From Mugil cephalus (Eukaryota; Chordata; Actinopteri; Mugiliformes; Mugilidae), in contig NC_061778.1 of the NCBI RefSeq assembly GCF_022458985.1, positions 2,063,501 through 2,127,500 of the forward strand: a stretch of 64,000 nucleotides of DNA, in the 5' to 3' direction. How positions within the stretch are numbered: the first letter of the stretch is position 1; each line of letters opens with the position of its first letter. Made by a program: the position numbers and the translations under genes. Below the pieces are notes generated by a model. It did not search any database, was not told where the DNA came from, and saw nothing but the letters and a program-made list of their open reading frames with translations. Of this stretch, positions 13,545 to 30,300 are shown one piece after another.

Positions 13545-14724
13545 GTTTGTGACTGCAGATCTGTTTGCAGCTGTGCTGCTGCTCTCGCTACAGATCTGCC
13601 TTCGTTTCCTGTGTTATACTGAAAAGCACAGGGCGTTCATGCCAGGCTTCAGCTGAGAGGATGAAGATGTTCGACAAAACTCAGTGAGAATTCGCCAGCC
13701 TGGGACTGTGGCACCGTGTGTTTGGATCATTAGATGAAGCATTAACGGTGAATTCATCTGCAAACAGCTGTGTCATCAAGTTTTCATGCATGAAAGTTCG
13801 TTCTTGTCCACAGGAAATAATAAACTAGTTTCTGCAGAGATTTCAACTACATCGACACATCACTTTTTGTTTGTTATGAAGAAACCTAGAAACATGAATC
13901 ATCTGATTTAATGACTTTATTTAACTTTATTTATTTATGTGGAAGTTTTAAATTTAAGTTTTAATTTCATTCTGCAGGATATGCTGGTCTTCAGTCAAAT
14001 GAGCCATTAAAAGAGCTTTTTTCTTTCTTTTTTGGTTGAAAAAAAGGTGAAAAATGAAAATCATCCAGGTGGCTTTTACTTTTTTATGTCATCGGTTTTG
14101 TTTTGTACTGTGATACGGACCAAGGTGTGAAATGCAGCCGTGTGCAGTTTTTCCCTTTCATGGGGGTTTCACGAGGAAGTGGGCTTGCGTCACAATGTAC
14201 TAAAGTTATGACCCATTTCATGGCCACAGTTCCTAGAACAGGTGAAAAGTGCTCGATCAGGCCTCGATGACTTCATCCGCAGACTGACAGTTCTGCATCG
14301 TCCAAAAGGAGCAGGAGGACAAAAAAAAAAGTTCATGAAAGCGTCAGACATTTTCACCCTCCACCACCATCCTGTAATGAATAAACCCTAAAGTGAGTCA
14401 GTCCCAACAGACGTCACGTTATAATGTTCAACTTTACAGCAGAAACGAACACAGTTGAGGTTCATTCATTCATCATTCCTCTTTTTATTTTATTGTGTCA
14501 AGGCTTTAAGATCTGAGTGACATCTGGGCGCCCTCACAGTTTACTCGCTGTCTTTAATTCAGCCCAGGTTTATTTATAGAGCGTCAAGAACAGGAGAAAT
14601 AGTTTTTACCTTTTTACTAACAGTGACGCAGGATAAACACGTTTTAAAATTAAAATTGCAAATGTATTTCATAATCTTTCACTCTTTTTTATGCTTTGTT
14701 TCCATTTTGTACCTGTAATGTACT

Positions 14725-14830
14725 AACCTCCTGAGACCCAGTGTCCTCATATGGGGACACTACATTTTAGGTTTGTTGCAGTTCATTCTGCTTCATTTAG
14801 ACCCGTTGTCCTCATAAGGGGACACTTTTG
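14725..14830 (+). repeat. Dispersed motif: GAGACCC then GTCCTCATATGGGGACAC, with a second half-copy
   Basis: CCTGAGACCCAGTGTCCTCA starts near 14730 and is followed by a palindromic GTCCTCATATGGGGAC. A diverged second copy follows about 65 bp later (GTTGTCCTCATAAGGGGACA). A related copy in the opposite orientation lies at about 31990-32045. It is probably a short dispersed fish repeat. Confidence 0.55.
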
Positions 14831-15424
14831 CCTTATTTATGCTTATTAACTTATCTAGTTTGATGTGACGTGCAAGTTTAACAAATTAACAAGTACTCGT
14901 TTGAGGGCTATTGGGATTTTATTGTTTCCATTTTTATATTTTATTTTACACATCGGCGACTTAAATTGTAATATACAGTGAAATAATCCCTGCGTCGACA
15001 TAATTTATTTCAAGAACTCCTTCCAGTTCATGGATGATGATTATTTTTTATGCTTCTTAGGTTCCTGTTAATTCCAAATACCTGAAGATTTTAATCTCAT
15101 CTTAAAGGAACGAAGGTGCATCGCTGTCTATCTAAAAAGTGTCTGTGCACGCAGCGTTTTGAAGGTAAAACAAAAGAAAAGGTCCATCAGATTAGAAATG
15201 CGGTGAGGCGACTCGCTGCTCGATAAAGTTTGTAGTCGGGCTCAGGAGAAACTGAACCGTCGCTTCGTTAAGCTGCTGTGCTGCGTTCCTCCCCCACGAC
15301 ATGCGACTCTTTAACACCTCTAAATATATCAAATACAGACACACACCTTATCACGCATACACACACGCACACACACACACCTACTGTTTTTTATATATTT
15401 ATATTTTGTATTTTTATATTTTAT

Positions 15425-15540
15425 ATAACTTAATGCTGCTTTTGTCTTGTCCAAACCTGCAGGCCCCTTGTGTTCCACTTTTTGTCAAGCTGCTGGAAAT
15501 ATGAATAAAGTATCTATTTATCTATCTATCTATCTATCTA
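15425..15540 (+). repeat. LINE-like 3' tail ending in a (TATC)n microsatellite
   Basis: Sequence with an AATAAAG-type terminus at about 15503-15510 runs straight into a TATC tetranucleotide array (15511-15540). LINE tails ending in simple repeats are common in fish. The family is not resolved. Confidence 0.45.
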
Positions 15541-16068
15541 TGCCCGCCCCCCACTACACACTCACACACACATGCACAATCCCACTTTATTCTATTTCTA
15601 TACATCTGTTTGTATATATTCATATTATTTGGCCGCATATCTTTTTCATCTTTATTATTCTAATTTATTAAATTAATTGTATTTTTGCTTCTGTGGAGTC
15701 TGGATGTTCGTTACTGTAATGACGCTGCATCGATGCAGAACATTTGAGAATAAAAGAATCTTGCGTCTTATTTCTTCTCTATTTCTGCTCATGCATTTGT
15801 GTTGTACTGCTGTGTAGCATGTTAACGGCCGTGTGTCCCCCATGTTGTGTAACATGCGGCATCTATAAATGTATTCGTATCACGATAAGGAATTATCTTT
15901 GACAGAAGCGTATTCATCTTGTTCTCTTATTTTTTCTGTCTCTGCCAGGTCGGACTTCAGGATTTTCCCTGTTTAAAGGGAGTTTTTCTTTGCCACCGTC
16001 ATCTTTGCGTTTGCTCTGGAGGTGTCAGGACTGGTTCTAGTAAAACGTCTTGACACACCACAGGTTTC

Positions 16069-16228
16069 TGTAATCAGTGACCTCTGAGCTGCAGGCCGAC
16101 ACCCCTTGTTGTGGTCGTATTGTTTCTGACACAGGATGTGGCGTGGCACTGAAGGAGCGGGGTTGATGCTCTGCCCAGCTCTGCAGTGAAGCGTGGGGCC
16201 GTCGGATGCTTGTTCAGCGTTTCATGAC
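16069..16228 (+). repeat. Dispersed repeat, copy 1 (pair with 19788-19960)
   Basis: Shares TGTAATCAGTGACC, GAGCTGCAGGCCG, GACACAGGATGTGG and GGATGCTTGTTCAGCGTTTC in the same order with 19788-19960. It lies downstream of kctd14; the partner is in kctd14 intron 1. No terminal repeats or coding capacity are visible. Confidence 0.7.
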
Positions 16229-17072
16229 CCCCAACAGCGGTGGTTTCCACAGCAGAATGTTTTCTATTCTGTGGCTGCGTCTGACACTAAAGACGACTTA
16301 ATTAAAAGACTTTGATTTGAAGTTAAGTCCTATGTATTTGTTGTATTTCCCAAAGACCGGACAGAAAAGGAAGGAAGGTTATTTGTCTTTACAGTAGTAG
16401 CAGAGAAAAAGATCCCAGTATAAATATTTATACAATGGAGAGAAATTAACAGCCAGATCCATGCGGTTGTTTATTTAATTAGGTTTATTCTAGTTTTAAA
16501 ATTAAAATTGCAAATTTATTTCATAATCTTTTAGTGACGCTACATTCAGTCTATGGAGCGACTGCAGCCAAAGAGAAGACAGAGACATTTGGATATTATT
16601 ACTTATTGTTACGCCTCATAGTTTAATAAATGTGTGATGCATTTCCTGCATTTTAATGGAAATAGTTATAAATAGCTTTGTTCAAGAATTTTGGAAATTT
16701 ACACTTTAGATTTACATTCTGATAAATTCTGGTTCGTTAAACATGTTTGTGGTTTTCACGGTGAAAAATAAAACTTTTTCCTTCTGGGATTTTATGGTTT
16801 TAGGTCAAATGTGTAAATACAGTTTGTCGAAATGAATAAATAATTGATAAATGACACAGATGAGATTGTGCTGAAAAGAATGAAACCTAACAAAGCAACA
16901 ACGTAAAGCGTTTTTTAGATGAAATAGAAAGTAAAACCAAAAGTAGTGAAAAACAGCCAATTATGACTCAGAGGGTTAATGTACATTTAACAGTTTGATT
17001 TACTGTTACTGGCACATTTTGCACACATGGAATTCATCTAATTTCCTTTATAGATTAAGCATGGTTTGCATG

Positions 17073-17112
<40 letters not shown>
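17073..17112. repeat. (ATCT)n microsatellite
   Basis: About ten perfect ATCT units downstream of kctd14. Confidence 0.95.
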
Positions 17113-17288
17113 GCACAGACTTTGTTAACGTGGTGCAACACATAAAAAGAAAGTAAAAATAAAAATAAATCTGATTTCTTAGAGAAAAAATATCTGGATA
17201 TCTGGTTTCTTATTAAAGTTAAAAAGAACACACATTTAAACCCTTTGCTTTAAGGAAGTGTAGAGAAATAAAAACTTCATCTTTGACG

Positions 17289-17294
17289 TTTATT
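17289..17294 (-). terminator. kctd14: Probable kctd14 polyadenylation signal
   Basis: AATAAA on the minus strand about 120 nt beyond the kctd14 stop codon. Confidence 0.6.
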
Positions 17295-17412
17295 ATATAC
17301 AGATGCTTTCCTGATCCCTTCTTTGTTAATGGCGACGTTAAGGATGTCTGAAATGCTGCGTGTTGCTTTGAGAAGGAGTACGTAACAGTTCCTAGTGTTG
17401 TCCTGAAGCCCG

Positions 17413-20400
17413 TCACCACCAGGTGAAGGTGAGCTTGTAGAAGAAGTTGTAGCTCCTGGACAGGAAGCTCTTCTCGGGATGGTGAGGCTGGACGCTGACC
17501 CTGTAGCCCTGACTCTCAATGTCCGTCTTCACGCAGTCCAGCAGGTCCTTCACCGAGGGCACGGCGTTCCACGGCCCGAACGTCACCACCGACTCCTTGT
17601 CCGCCTCCAGGGTGCTGATGGCGTTGTCGTAGAAACCGAGGTCCTCCTCCGTCCTCAGCACACAGATCAGGATGTTGGAGTGGCGGGCGGCGATGGCCTC
17701 GGCTCTGGCGATGCGGATCAGCACCTGGAAGGAGGGAGGATTTACAGAAGAGGTGAGTCCAGACGGGAGTCACGTGATTTAAATAATACTCTACTACTAC
17801 ACTGGAGAACCTGGCTGAAGTGGTTCTGCTGCTGTGGAGCAACGAATCTGCTGCAAGAAGTTTTATTGTCAAAGATGCCCAACAAGACTTTTCAAACAGT
17901 TTGTTCCACCCCCGCTGGTCTTGTGGTCTAACAGTGGCGTCAACCTCTCCTGGTCGACTAACACCACAAGCGACGGCAGCATCTGCACTTCCTGTAAGTC
18001 CTCAAGACAAACAGCTCGTGCAGAAAGGTGCCGGTGGCCTCACAGTAACACAGGCTCTAGAAGCACTACAGCCAGTCATCCACACAGCACCACCACCTTT
18101 GGTTTTACCTTTATATTTCATCTCATAAACAGGGTTTCATTCTTTTCAGCACAAACTCGTCTGTGACATTTTGACAAAGAGTAGTAACACATTAGACCTA
18201 AAACCACATTGAAACCATTGAATCTGAGTAGGTCAACGATAGATTTTCACTGTGAAAACCACAAACATGTAACAACAAGCGTAAACTGCAAAAGCTTATG
18301 TACAAATTTAGCAAACAACCAATGACAAAACCATCAGGTGTTACAATGAGTAATAATATCTTCTTCTGTTTCTGTGGCTGCAGTCGCTCCATAGACTGAA
18401 TAAAGTGTCACTCCCACAACTTTTCCCTCTTCCTTAGCAACCGAGCATTTGAAGCTAGCTAGCTAGCTAGCGATCTCCACTTGTTAGTGTTTTGGCTTTT
18501 CACCGTCTCTCTGTGCTCCAGACCATAAATTATTTATAATAAGTCGAGTTTTACTTGGCCTATCAACAAAATTTAAAAACTGGTCTATAGTTTGAAGTCA
18601 GCACCTTCTACAAAAGCTTCAGTGACGTATATGTCTTGCTGCTATGTCGTCTTAAATTGGTCACGTGATTTGGACCCTCAACTCCAGAGAGCTAACTGTG
18701 AACGTCCTGTCCCTTTTAGTTTTCAGCCTGGGGGCCCTGGGACAGACCTGGGGATGTCGAGCTTCATGCCGGCCTGTACGATGTTAAAGGTCAAAGGTCT
18801 TGAAGAGCTTTAAAAGTAACCGAGAAGATCTGAAAGCTACAGGAAGCCAGTGGAGAGAGCCGTGGAATCAGGGGTTCTAACCCGAGAGTCTGAAGCTGAT
18901 CAAACTTTATTCGAGTGTAACAGACGAGAGGAGAAGTGAGAATGTGCCGGTTTGTGGAGGGGGTGCAGCTGACCTCGATGTTCTCTTTGTAGTGAGGGAC
19001 TCTGGAGAGGAACGGCTGCCGTCCCACCAGCTCTCCAAACAGCTGAGGAGCGTCCTCCAGACGTTTGACCAGTGGTTTGATGTCGTAGTGGACCGCTTCC
19101 TTATAAACCTGCACACACACACACACACACACAGGTTACATTGAGACACCTCTGCGGTTCCTTTAAAGCTGCTCCGTGCGAACTCAGACCTCCAGGATGT
19201 TCTCCGAGGGCATCTGCTCCGATCTCAGGAAGTCCAGGACGGGTCCGAAGTGCGATCCATCCCGGTCGATGAAGCAGCGTCCCTGCGCGTCCGTGAGGAG
19301 TTTGGGTGGTCCGCTGAACATCTCGGCCAGCTTGGAGTCGGGGTGTTTCCTGAGCGTGCTCAGTGTGGTGCTGAACAGGTGGCCCCCGACATTTAGCTGC
19401 ACCACAGGAGAGTGCTGCAGGAAGAGATGCACGACTTACAGGGTTACAGGGTTTCACAGAAAGCTGTGTACGACTCCTTCAGCAACAAGAGTGGGAATTA
19501 AATAGTTTAGGACCCCTTCTATAACTTACACATTTAACAGTACTTAAACAAACTTGTCCTGGAGGGAATGTCATCAGATAGAAGACCACACACACATATT
19601 TTGGTACTGCACAAAGTTGGAAGATTATTGGGAGGGAATTCAGAACGAATTATTCTTAATATTAAACACTGAGTTACACTGAGTTGGAGCACTCTCAAAT
19701 CTAAATGGCGCTATTTATAAATATACATTATTATTATCATTTTGCATTCAATATTAAGCTCTATAAATATAAGTTTTAACTTTAGCCTGTAATCAGTGAC
19801 CTTTGAGCTGCAGGCCGCTGTGTCTTCTTGTGGTATTATTGTTTTTGACACTTTCAGATCGACACAGGATGTGGTGTGACGCTGAAGGAGCAGGTCGATG
19901 CTCTTCCCAGCTCTGTGGCGAACTGTGGGGCCATCGGATGCTTGTTCAGCGTTTCATGACCTGTTCATTCCTCTAAAGATAGACTCAGACGACAGAGAAT
20001 CACCGAGACATCTGACACAACACCTAACCTTGGACGAATGGATGTTGATGAGAGCGAGCTACACTGTTAGCTTCTCTGCTGCAACTGCACCTGCACTGAA
20101 TAGGCTCTCGGCCAATGGCGGGGAACCTGACCTTCATCTTAAGATGGATTCCCATAAGTGAATAAATTAAATTTACCAACCAAACTGTGCTGCCTTAGGA
20201 GAACTGTCCAAATGTACTTTGTGATTTCTGTGGAGGAATGTCAGAAACAAACCAACGAACCCGAGATGTTTGCCCGAACTGTTAGCGGTTCAATTGTTTA
20301 GCTAATGCACTTTGGTTTGTTTTGTACACAACAAAGAAAAATCTGATCTAAATATGTGTCTAAATGCGTATGAATGTCGATAAATGTTTGGTACAAAAAG

Positions 20401-21991
20401 AATGAGAACACCCACAATTTATTTAAATAAGAACAAGATGTATTTAAAAAGTTTTATATTTCACCAATTTGCATGACAATGACTGAGAACCTTCACTGTC
20501 GTACATTTAAACTACTTTTTATTTATTTTATTTATTTATTTATTTTTGTGACTGTTCAAGCTATCCAAAGTAAAAGCGATGCTGTAGATTAAATAAGGGA
20601 GAAAATAAAACAGCACGTCTGTGACTTGGAGGGCATTTTGTAGCATGAGTCACCACACGCCCATTTACTCAGGGTGATAAGAGTTCATTCCTCTGGTGCT
20701 CGTCACAAAGTCAAACGTCTGAAACACCCGGACGACGACTTCATCAAGACTGAACCCACGTTCACGTACTTAAATGACGAGGAATGAGGTTAAAGGCTGA
20801 AAAAAGACGGACACACAGGTTGTGACCTCTCTGATCTACAGCCACAGTTTCTACCAGTTCTCCCACCCACACATTTTAAGACCAGAGGTGATGGAGCTTT
20901 TTATTGTGTAGCCCCCAAACACTTTCCTTTAAACGGGCCTTCGCTTAATTGCAGTTTTATGGCTGTTTTTAATCTGGGTTTCATGATGAACGTATTCATT
21001 TATTGCAATGGAAAACAATTTATTGCACTTAGCAGCCAATTAAACAGAAATGCAGTAATTAATCATCATAATTACACGTTAAAGAGAAACACAAAAACAT
21101 GTTTTATTTTGTTTTCATGTTCATGTCAGAATAAGTTCATAAAATATTTTAAAAAATAAAAGGAATAATATTTAGTTCAATTTATAAGAAGATGATCCAG
21201 ACGACATTATATAAAAAAAAGTAATTTAACTAAATAAAACATATTTAGTATTTCTATAAAGTCTTTTATCACTCATGAATCCAATTAAATATAAAATAAT
21301 TAACATGCAACATGTCAGGGTTGTTCTGGGTTGATCAACGTTTATTCAAAATATATCTATTGTTTTTAAGTAAATTAAGTCTTTAAGTGTATTGATGCCA
21401 CTGTTACTTCATCATCCCTCATGTTAATGAGCAATTAAAGATAAATTAAGCTTTCGATCATCCCCAAGATTAAATACGTTTGAAAATATATGTTAAGTTT
21501 AAACATAAAGAAAAGTAAATATATAAATGCCACTTATTTTGTGATTATTGACGAGCAAAAAAGTTTTTTTAATTCATCTTTTAAACTGATCAGATGTGAA
21601 AAAGAACCAACAGTTCGAACACACGCAGCTCAAAAAAAGAAAGAATATTTAACTCCAAAATGATTTAATCTGCTCCTTTTCATCTGGAAATGTTCATAAA
21701 AGCCTCTAAACTCCACTTCTCCCTTCAGATTATTTCCCGACACTTTTAAAAACCACCTCACGAACTCTTAGGCGGAAAATACCTGCAGAGAAAATGGACT
21801 CTTCATTCAAGACAGTGAAAGAATTTTTTTGTTTTGTTTTGTCTCTTCCATCCACCTGCTCGCTCGGGCCGCAGAGAATTATGGGAAAAGCTGTCGTTGA
21901 ATCTGCAAAGCACCAAACTTCAAGTGTCTTTTCTTACCGGGGGAGCGGCTGACAGGTGTTTTTGGGATGTTTTGTAGTCCGGCAGACTCAT
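17413..21991 (-). CDS. kctd14: KCTD14-like BTB/T1-domain protein
   Basis: Four coding exons join in phase 0: 21938-21991 (18 aa, starting MSLPDYKTSQKHLS), 19190-19414, 18974-19108 and 17413-17724, giving 241 aa (human KCTD14 is about 255). The T1/BTB domain begins at VVQLNVGGHLFSTTLSTLRK and continues through FIDRDGSHFGPVLDFLRS and VYKEAVHYDIKPLVKRLED. The C-terminal part (LIRIARAEAIAARHSNIL, then VVTFGPW) ends in FTWW, as in mammalian KCTD14/KCTD21-type proteins. KCTD proteins oligomerise through T1 and several act as CUL3 ubiquitin-ligase adaptors; that role for this member is inference. Human KCTD14 also sits near INTS4. The close paralogue KCTD21 is the main alternative; the INTS4 linkage and ending favour KCTD14. 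The exon 3 acceptor is preceded by (TG)n rather than a pyrimidine tract. Confidence 0.9.
19788..19960 (+). repeat. Dispersed repeat, copy 2 (pair with 16069-16228)
   Basis: A direct-orientation partner of the 16069-16228 copy with a few small indels, in kctd14 intron 1. The two copies flank the 3' three exons of kctd14 about 3.7 kb apart. Confidence 0.7.
19961..21937. other. kctd14 intron 1, nothing recognised
   Basis: AT-rich intronic sequence between the start exon and the BTB exon. No convincing exon, RNA gene or mobile element was seen beyond short T- and A-rich runs, such as a (TTTA)n stretch near 20520-20545. Confidence 0.5.
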
Positions 21992-22862
21992 CTCGTCCTC
22001 AGTCCTGATCCAGGTGAGAGTGGACAGGTAAGAGCCGAGGGGGGCGTGGCCTAACCCGGACGTGCTGCTTTAGACCAGAGCTGAGAAGATGAGTCACTCA
22101 GTGGCGACTATTTCAATCTATCTTCTTGCTTTTGTTAGATTATAATTACAATTAGTAGGCAACTTCTCCAAAGTATTTTATTGCACGTGATTATAGCTAA
22201 TAAAGGCAACTAAAAGGCCAATTAAATGCAAATTAAATGATTAATTACTACATTTATACATTAATGTCAAATATGAGCATGTTGTGGTTGATAATCACTC
22301 AACATTAAACCACACTTGTTTTCTTATTAGTTAAATCCCATTTCTGTAAAGACGTTTACATTTTTACTTGAATTGTGGAAATGAAGACATGGCAGACTTA
22401 AAATTATAAATACATAAATTAACTGATCACAAAATTAAACAGTTTAAATAAGGTTTACTCTAAAAAAAACGAATTGTTCTTTCTACACATCTGTAGCCAG
22501 AAAAATGGAGCCGAGTGAGACATCTTACTTTATTTCCCTCATGTAGCGATCACGTGACTTCACACTTCCGCCTTTCAGATGCGATTAAGCTCTTTTGGTT
22601 TTAAACATATGCTTAATGTTTGAATTAACTTAAGTATGAAGGTATCTCCAGATTCTAACATCCAGTAAAATTATATTTCTGGTTTATATGCAGAAGTAAC
22701 AACATTATAAAAATAGCAGATATTTAAAGATGTTTAATTTATACTGAGGGATAAATAAATGTTCATAGATGTTGCTGATAACGCTGCATTTATATAAAAG
22801 AGTCAGCAGGTGGCGCTGAAGTATGAAAACTCAATGTGTTTACAATGAAGTGACCACAACAT
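21992..22862. other. Intergenic: kctd14 upstream region and rps3 3' flank
   Basis: Contains the presumed kctd14 promoter and 5' UTR (directly above 21991, with a GC-richer patch near 22030-22070) and AT-rich DNA up to the rps3 polyadenylation site. No coding exon was found. Confidence 0.55.
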
Positions 22863-22946
22863 TCAAAGTGTATTTTCCAGATTTTATTGTTTTTGTACAC
22901 AAAAATCACAAGGGTCCTGCATCCATCTGGTGGAACGGGTGAAAAC
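22863..22946 (-). other. rps3: rps3 non-coding terminal exon (3' UTR) with polyadenylation signal
   Basis: Right after the rps3 stop the sequence reads TAAGAGG then GTAAAG, a splice donor (intron begins at 23592). The matching acceptor TCTTCTGCAG ends at 22947, leaving a short exon with AATAAA at 22883-22888. Vertebrate RPS3 genes are also known to carry a last non-coding exon. This places the lowest-coordinate U15 copy inside intron 6 rather than downstream of the gene. The 3' limit is estimated from the signal. Confidence 0.8.
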
Positions 22947-23086
22947 CTGCAGAAGACAAAAGAAAAATAAGCGTCAATATACAAAAAAAAATAAGATAAT
23001 TTTATCCAGAGTTTAATCCCAACGGGTCCAGATCTTCCCTGATTTAAATAATTTCACATTTGGTTCTTGCGCAAACAGCTTTTCAA

Positions 23087-23239
23087 CCCTTCTCAGACAA
23101 ATGCCTCGATGTCTTCAACCAAAAGGGACTCGTGGCTCTGAGGACCCGGAGCAGGACCACAGAACGTGGACCTGGACCAGGAACCAGCAGAACCAGACTG
23201 AGACCTGTTCCGACTCGTCATCGTTTCTTCACTGAAGGG
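23087..23239 (-). ncRNA. snord15: U15 (SNORD15) C/D-box snoRNA, copy 1, rps3 intron 6
   Basis: The minus strand begins CCCTTCAGTGAAGAAACGAT and ends GAGGCATTTGTCTGAGAAGG plus G. The ends pair (CCCTTC/GAAGGG), a C box (ACGATGA) follows the stem, and box D is CTGA. The antisense element GAGGCATTTGT lies directly before box D. The fifth base upstream of D is a U facing an A in the target, consistent with the known human U15 target, 2'-O-methylation of A3764 in 28S rRNA. It is 153 nt long. Vertebrate U15 is classically hosted in RPS3 introns. An open reading frame across it is a coincidence. Confidence 0.93.
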
Positions 23240-23596
23240 ACCAGAACTGAGGCGGCGCTACAATAAAACGCTCACCCTGCGAGTGATGGGCTCCACTAAT
23301 GAGGAAATATAATCAACATTTTGTAGTTTTAATTCTGGATACGGAAAATAAATATATCCCATAAAGAACTACACGGATCCAACTATGAATTGCACAAAAG
23401 AGATTTGCAGAAACTCTGTATCCGAGCTCACCGATCAAGTTATTTATTTTTTGTTAACCCAGTCGTGCTGTGGAGGTACATCCTGTTTTAACATCCATCT
23501 AAAAAAAACTACAGATGTCATGTTCTCCAGGTACTATTGAGGTTCTGGATGCTACGCCGGCTTGTGTAAATCCAGTGGTGAGTCCTCTTTACCCTC

Positions 23597-27327
<3,731 letters not shown>

Positions 27328-27342
27328 CTTCCAATAGGCCGT

Positions 27343-27354
27343 AGACAGGAAAGG
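27343..27354 (-). promoter_or_regulatory. rps3: Probable rps3 transcription start with 5'TOP tract
   Basis: On the minus strand CCTTTCCTGTCTAC precedes the start codon by about 20-25 nt. It is a C-initiated pyrimidine tract of the kind that gives ribosomal protein mRNAs mTOR/LARP1-dependent translation. The exact start base is inferred. Confidence 0.65.
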
Positions 27355-30300
27355 ACCCGCAGAAGACGCGGAAATGGTTTTATACCAAAATAGTGACTTC
27401 CTGTGACGTCACGTAAAGGTTTGCGACGGGGATTGTAGTTTTTTTGTATCAGAAGCCACACGCTTGGTTTCTATGGTTTCCTTCATGAAGAACTCACATA
27501 AAACAACAAGATAAATAAAAAAAATAACATGTCTGATTAAAGCGGACAAAATAACTCACTATAAACGGAAGATTATTTATTTTATTATTATTATTACTTA
27601 ATTTATTTTACTTTTAATCGTGTATTATTAGCGTTAACACGATGTGGGTGCCATTTCTAAACTGATTGGTGTTTACTGCCCCCTAGTGGCCACATAGAGA
27701 CACTGCATCAAATGTGGTTATTCCGTCATGTCCAACTTGACGTGATAAAAAAATGTATAGACAATACTTTAAAAATAAGTGTCACTGACCAAACAGAACT
27801 GTTTCTAGTGTTCCTTTTTTGTGCAACAATATCCACTGCCAGTTCAAGACCCAAAACTTAATAATTATTGAAGGAAAACTCTGTTAAAGACATGTTAATA
27901 ATGACATCTCTGTCATATTACCCCGATGATTAAATAATTAATGATACATCTGGCATGTACGAGTTGTTTTTTTTTGTTTGTTTGTTTTGTTTTTTGTCTG
28001 TGTAAAAGTCTTTAAAGTCTTTTTTTAAGATGCTGAAAGCATTTTCTAAATAAATCATCCTGCATGTGAGAAGACACATTAAATGGTTTAATATCATTCA
28101 TATAATAAGTAAAATTCATCTGGGTACTAGTGCAAAACTTTAAGAGTCACTAATGTCACACATTGGCAAAGGTTGTATTCATTTATTTATATATATAAAT
28201 ATAAACCCTGTAGCAACAGCTTATAGTTCATGGTCATATTTCTTTGCACACAAACATCAAACTTCTGGCTGCAGCGTGTCAATAATTATTTTAATCTGCT
28301 TGAGTCAATCTGCATCTAAAGTGGGTAACTATAGCAACAGGGACTGAATGCAACAAGTTTTATTACAATCATAGTCACAATAATAATCTTTATTTCTGCA
28401 ACAATTTTCAAATCCACATTACAAAGTGTTAAACCAACACATCTACATTTTAGAAAAATGGACCAATAGGCACAAAAAAACACACAAAAATACAATTAAA
28501 AATTTTAATCTCCTTTCCAAACCAATTAAGTCTCTTCAATAAAAGTGAGTAGAGAAGGTTTTAATAAAGAGAAACGAAAACAAAGGTAGAAACTACACAA
28601 AGAGTTAATATCAGACTACGTGAGAAAAAAAATATATAAATCAAATGTCTTCATGTCTGTGGCCACATGTGTCCTTTGAGTTGTGCATGGAGACGCTTCT
28701 GGTCTCAGCATCATGAATTAACGCACATTATCCCTTATATATGACAATGTAGTGCAGTAGACATAGAACCTTATGTGTCTCCTCACAAACAAACTAATGA
28801 AGATGGTTTTTGAAACTAAAAAGAATCAAAATGTTCAGATTCTTTCAGTGTGGATATAAAATGCCAGTTTAATGATTTCTCCTTGAACCACGTTAATTCT
28901 CAACCCTCATGCAGGAGCTGGTGTGGATGTTTGAACAAATTCAATCCTTTTAACCACGCTAGTTCACAAACCGCTTTCTTCAAACGAGTCCAGTGACGCT
29001 TTCACATTTTCAAAGAAACAACAAATGAGTATTTATACGTCTGCAGCATGAGGAGCAATTTAAGTCATATAAAAGAGATTGTGTCAAGTATCAGGATGAA
29101 GCAATTAGTTAAGTTAATATTCATAAGTTATTTATTGTAGATATTTCGGGGCAAAGTGCATCAAATCTCATCTCACGTCGACTGTAATTGCTCCTGTTTC
29201 AATGAGAGTAACAGGCATATCAGAGTAATGTTAGCTAGTATGTGACTATTCCCTGGTTATATGTGGTTATTGTGGTTAGGTTTTAGCTGAAATATGCGCC
29301 TTACTTCTTCTGCAGTCGTGTCCTCTTCACTGAGACTCTCATTGATTCAAAAACAACGTACTGATCCATGTCCATCAGCTTCTGTTTCACGGCGCCACTC
29401 CTGGGTGGACTCTTACTTTGAAAACGACAACTTCCGGTTGCACGCTTCTTTTTTCTTTCTTTCTTTCTTTTTTTTTTTGCTCTGTCTTGTAACGATTTTA
29501 TTTTTTTTTTGTTTGTTTTTGGAAGCAGAGCATGAAAATCGAATTTTTAAAGTCTTGTTTATCAATTCAGGAGTATGACAAAGAGAAATGCCTTGAATTT
29601 CAATTTTAATTTTTGACACTGCATCAGGTGTGTGTTGATCACCTGTTCTTCTTTTCCATTATTGCCAGTTTAATGTTATTTAGATGCTTTTCAGACCTAG
29701 TTTTGCTCAGTGTATATTTATATATTATATACTTATCGTTTCTTATATTAGTTTATGTGTATGTGTGTAACGCTAGGGGGAAACAGAGGTGAGAGTATTT
29801 ATCTCTGAATGCATAAACATGCCACTAAAAAGTAAAGTTTTAACCCTAAACTTAAAAGTAGAGTTGGTTCCACAGGAGAGGAGACTCTACTTTATGAAAT
29901 GCATCCATTTAACACCTTAAATCTACTTCTTTGTTCCATCAGAGTCAAACTTCACAATAAAATACATAAACTGTTGCTCCACTTACAATAATCAGACACA
30001 ATTCAGCTGTTTTATTTATTTTTTTACGGCCGCAGCCGTCGATCACATCAACACTAGAAAAGTCCACATGCATCAGTTTCTCTTTACACATTGCACAGAC
30101 ATGACCTCCCAATAACACAACAAAACACACACATCAGTTAAAATTATCCGAAAAGGAACTAACTAAACTAAACTAAACTAAACTAAACTAAACTCAACTA
30201 AACTAAGCTAAGCTAAACGCTGAGGACAACCTGCCATAAGGTGTTTTTATCCCTGAGATCCTCCAGCGTGTGCGACAAGTTTATTTCCAGGCTGAGGTTC

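Larger units (their letters stand above)
13545..17412. other. Intergenic, between the Ig receptor gene and kctd14
   Basis: No exon is supported. The stretch holds the presumed receptor promoter (just above 13544), a GTCCTCATATG-type repeat near 14735, a LINE-like tail ending in the 15511-15540 microsatellite, a copy of a dispersed repeat at 16069-16228, a second tetranucleotide array at 17073-17112 and the kctd14 3' UTR. The rest is AT-rich unique-looking DNA. Confidence 0.6.

Noticed and set aside
29294-29619. ORFs on both strands near 29.3-29.6 kb
   Set aside because: Dominated by a T/TTTC-rich tract, with no recognisable domain or splice structure.
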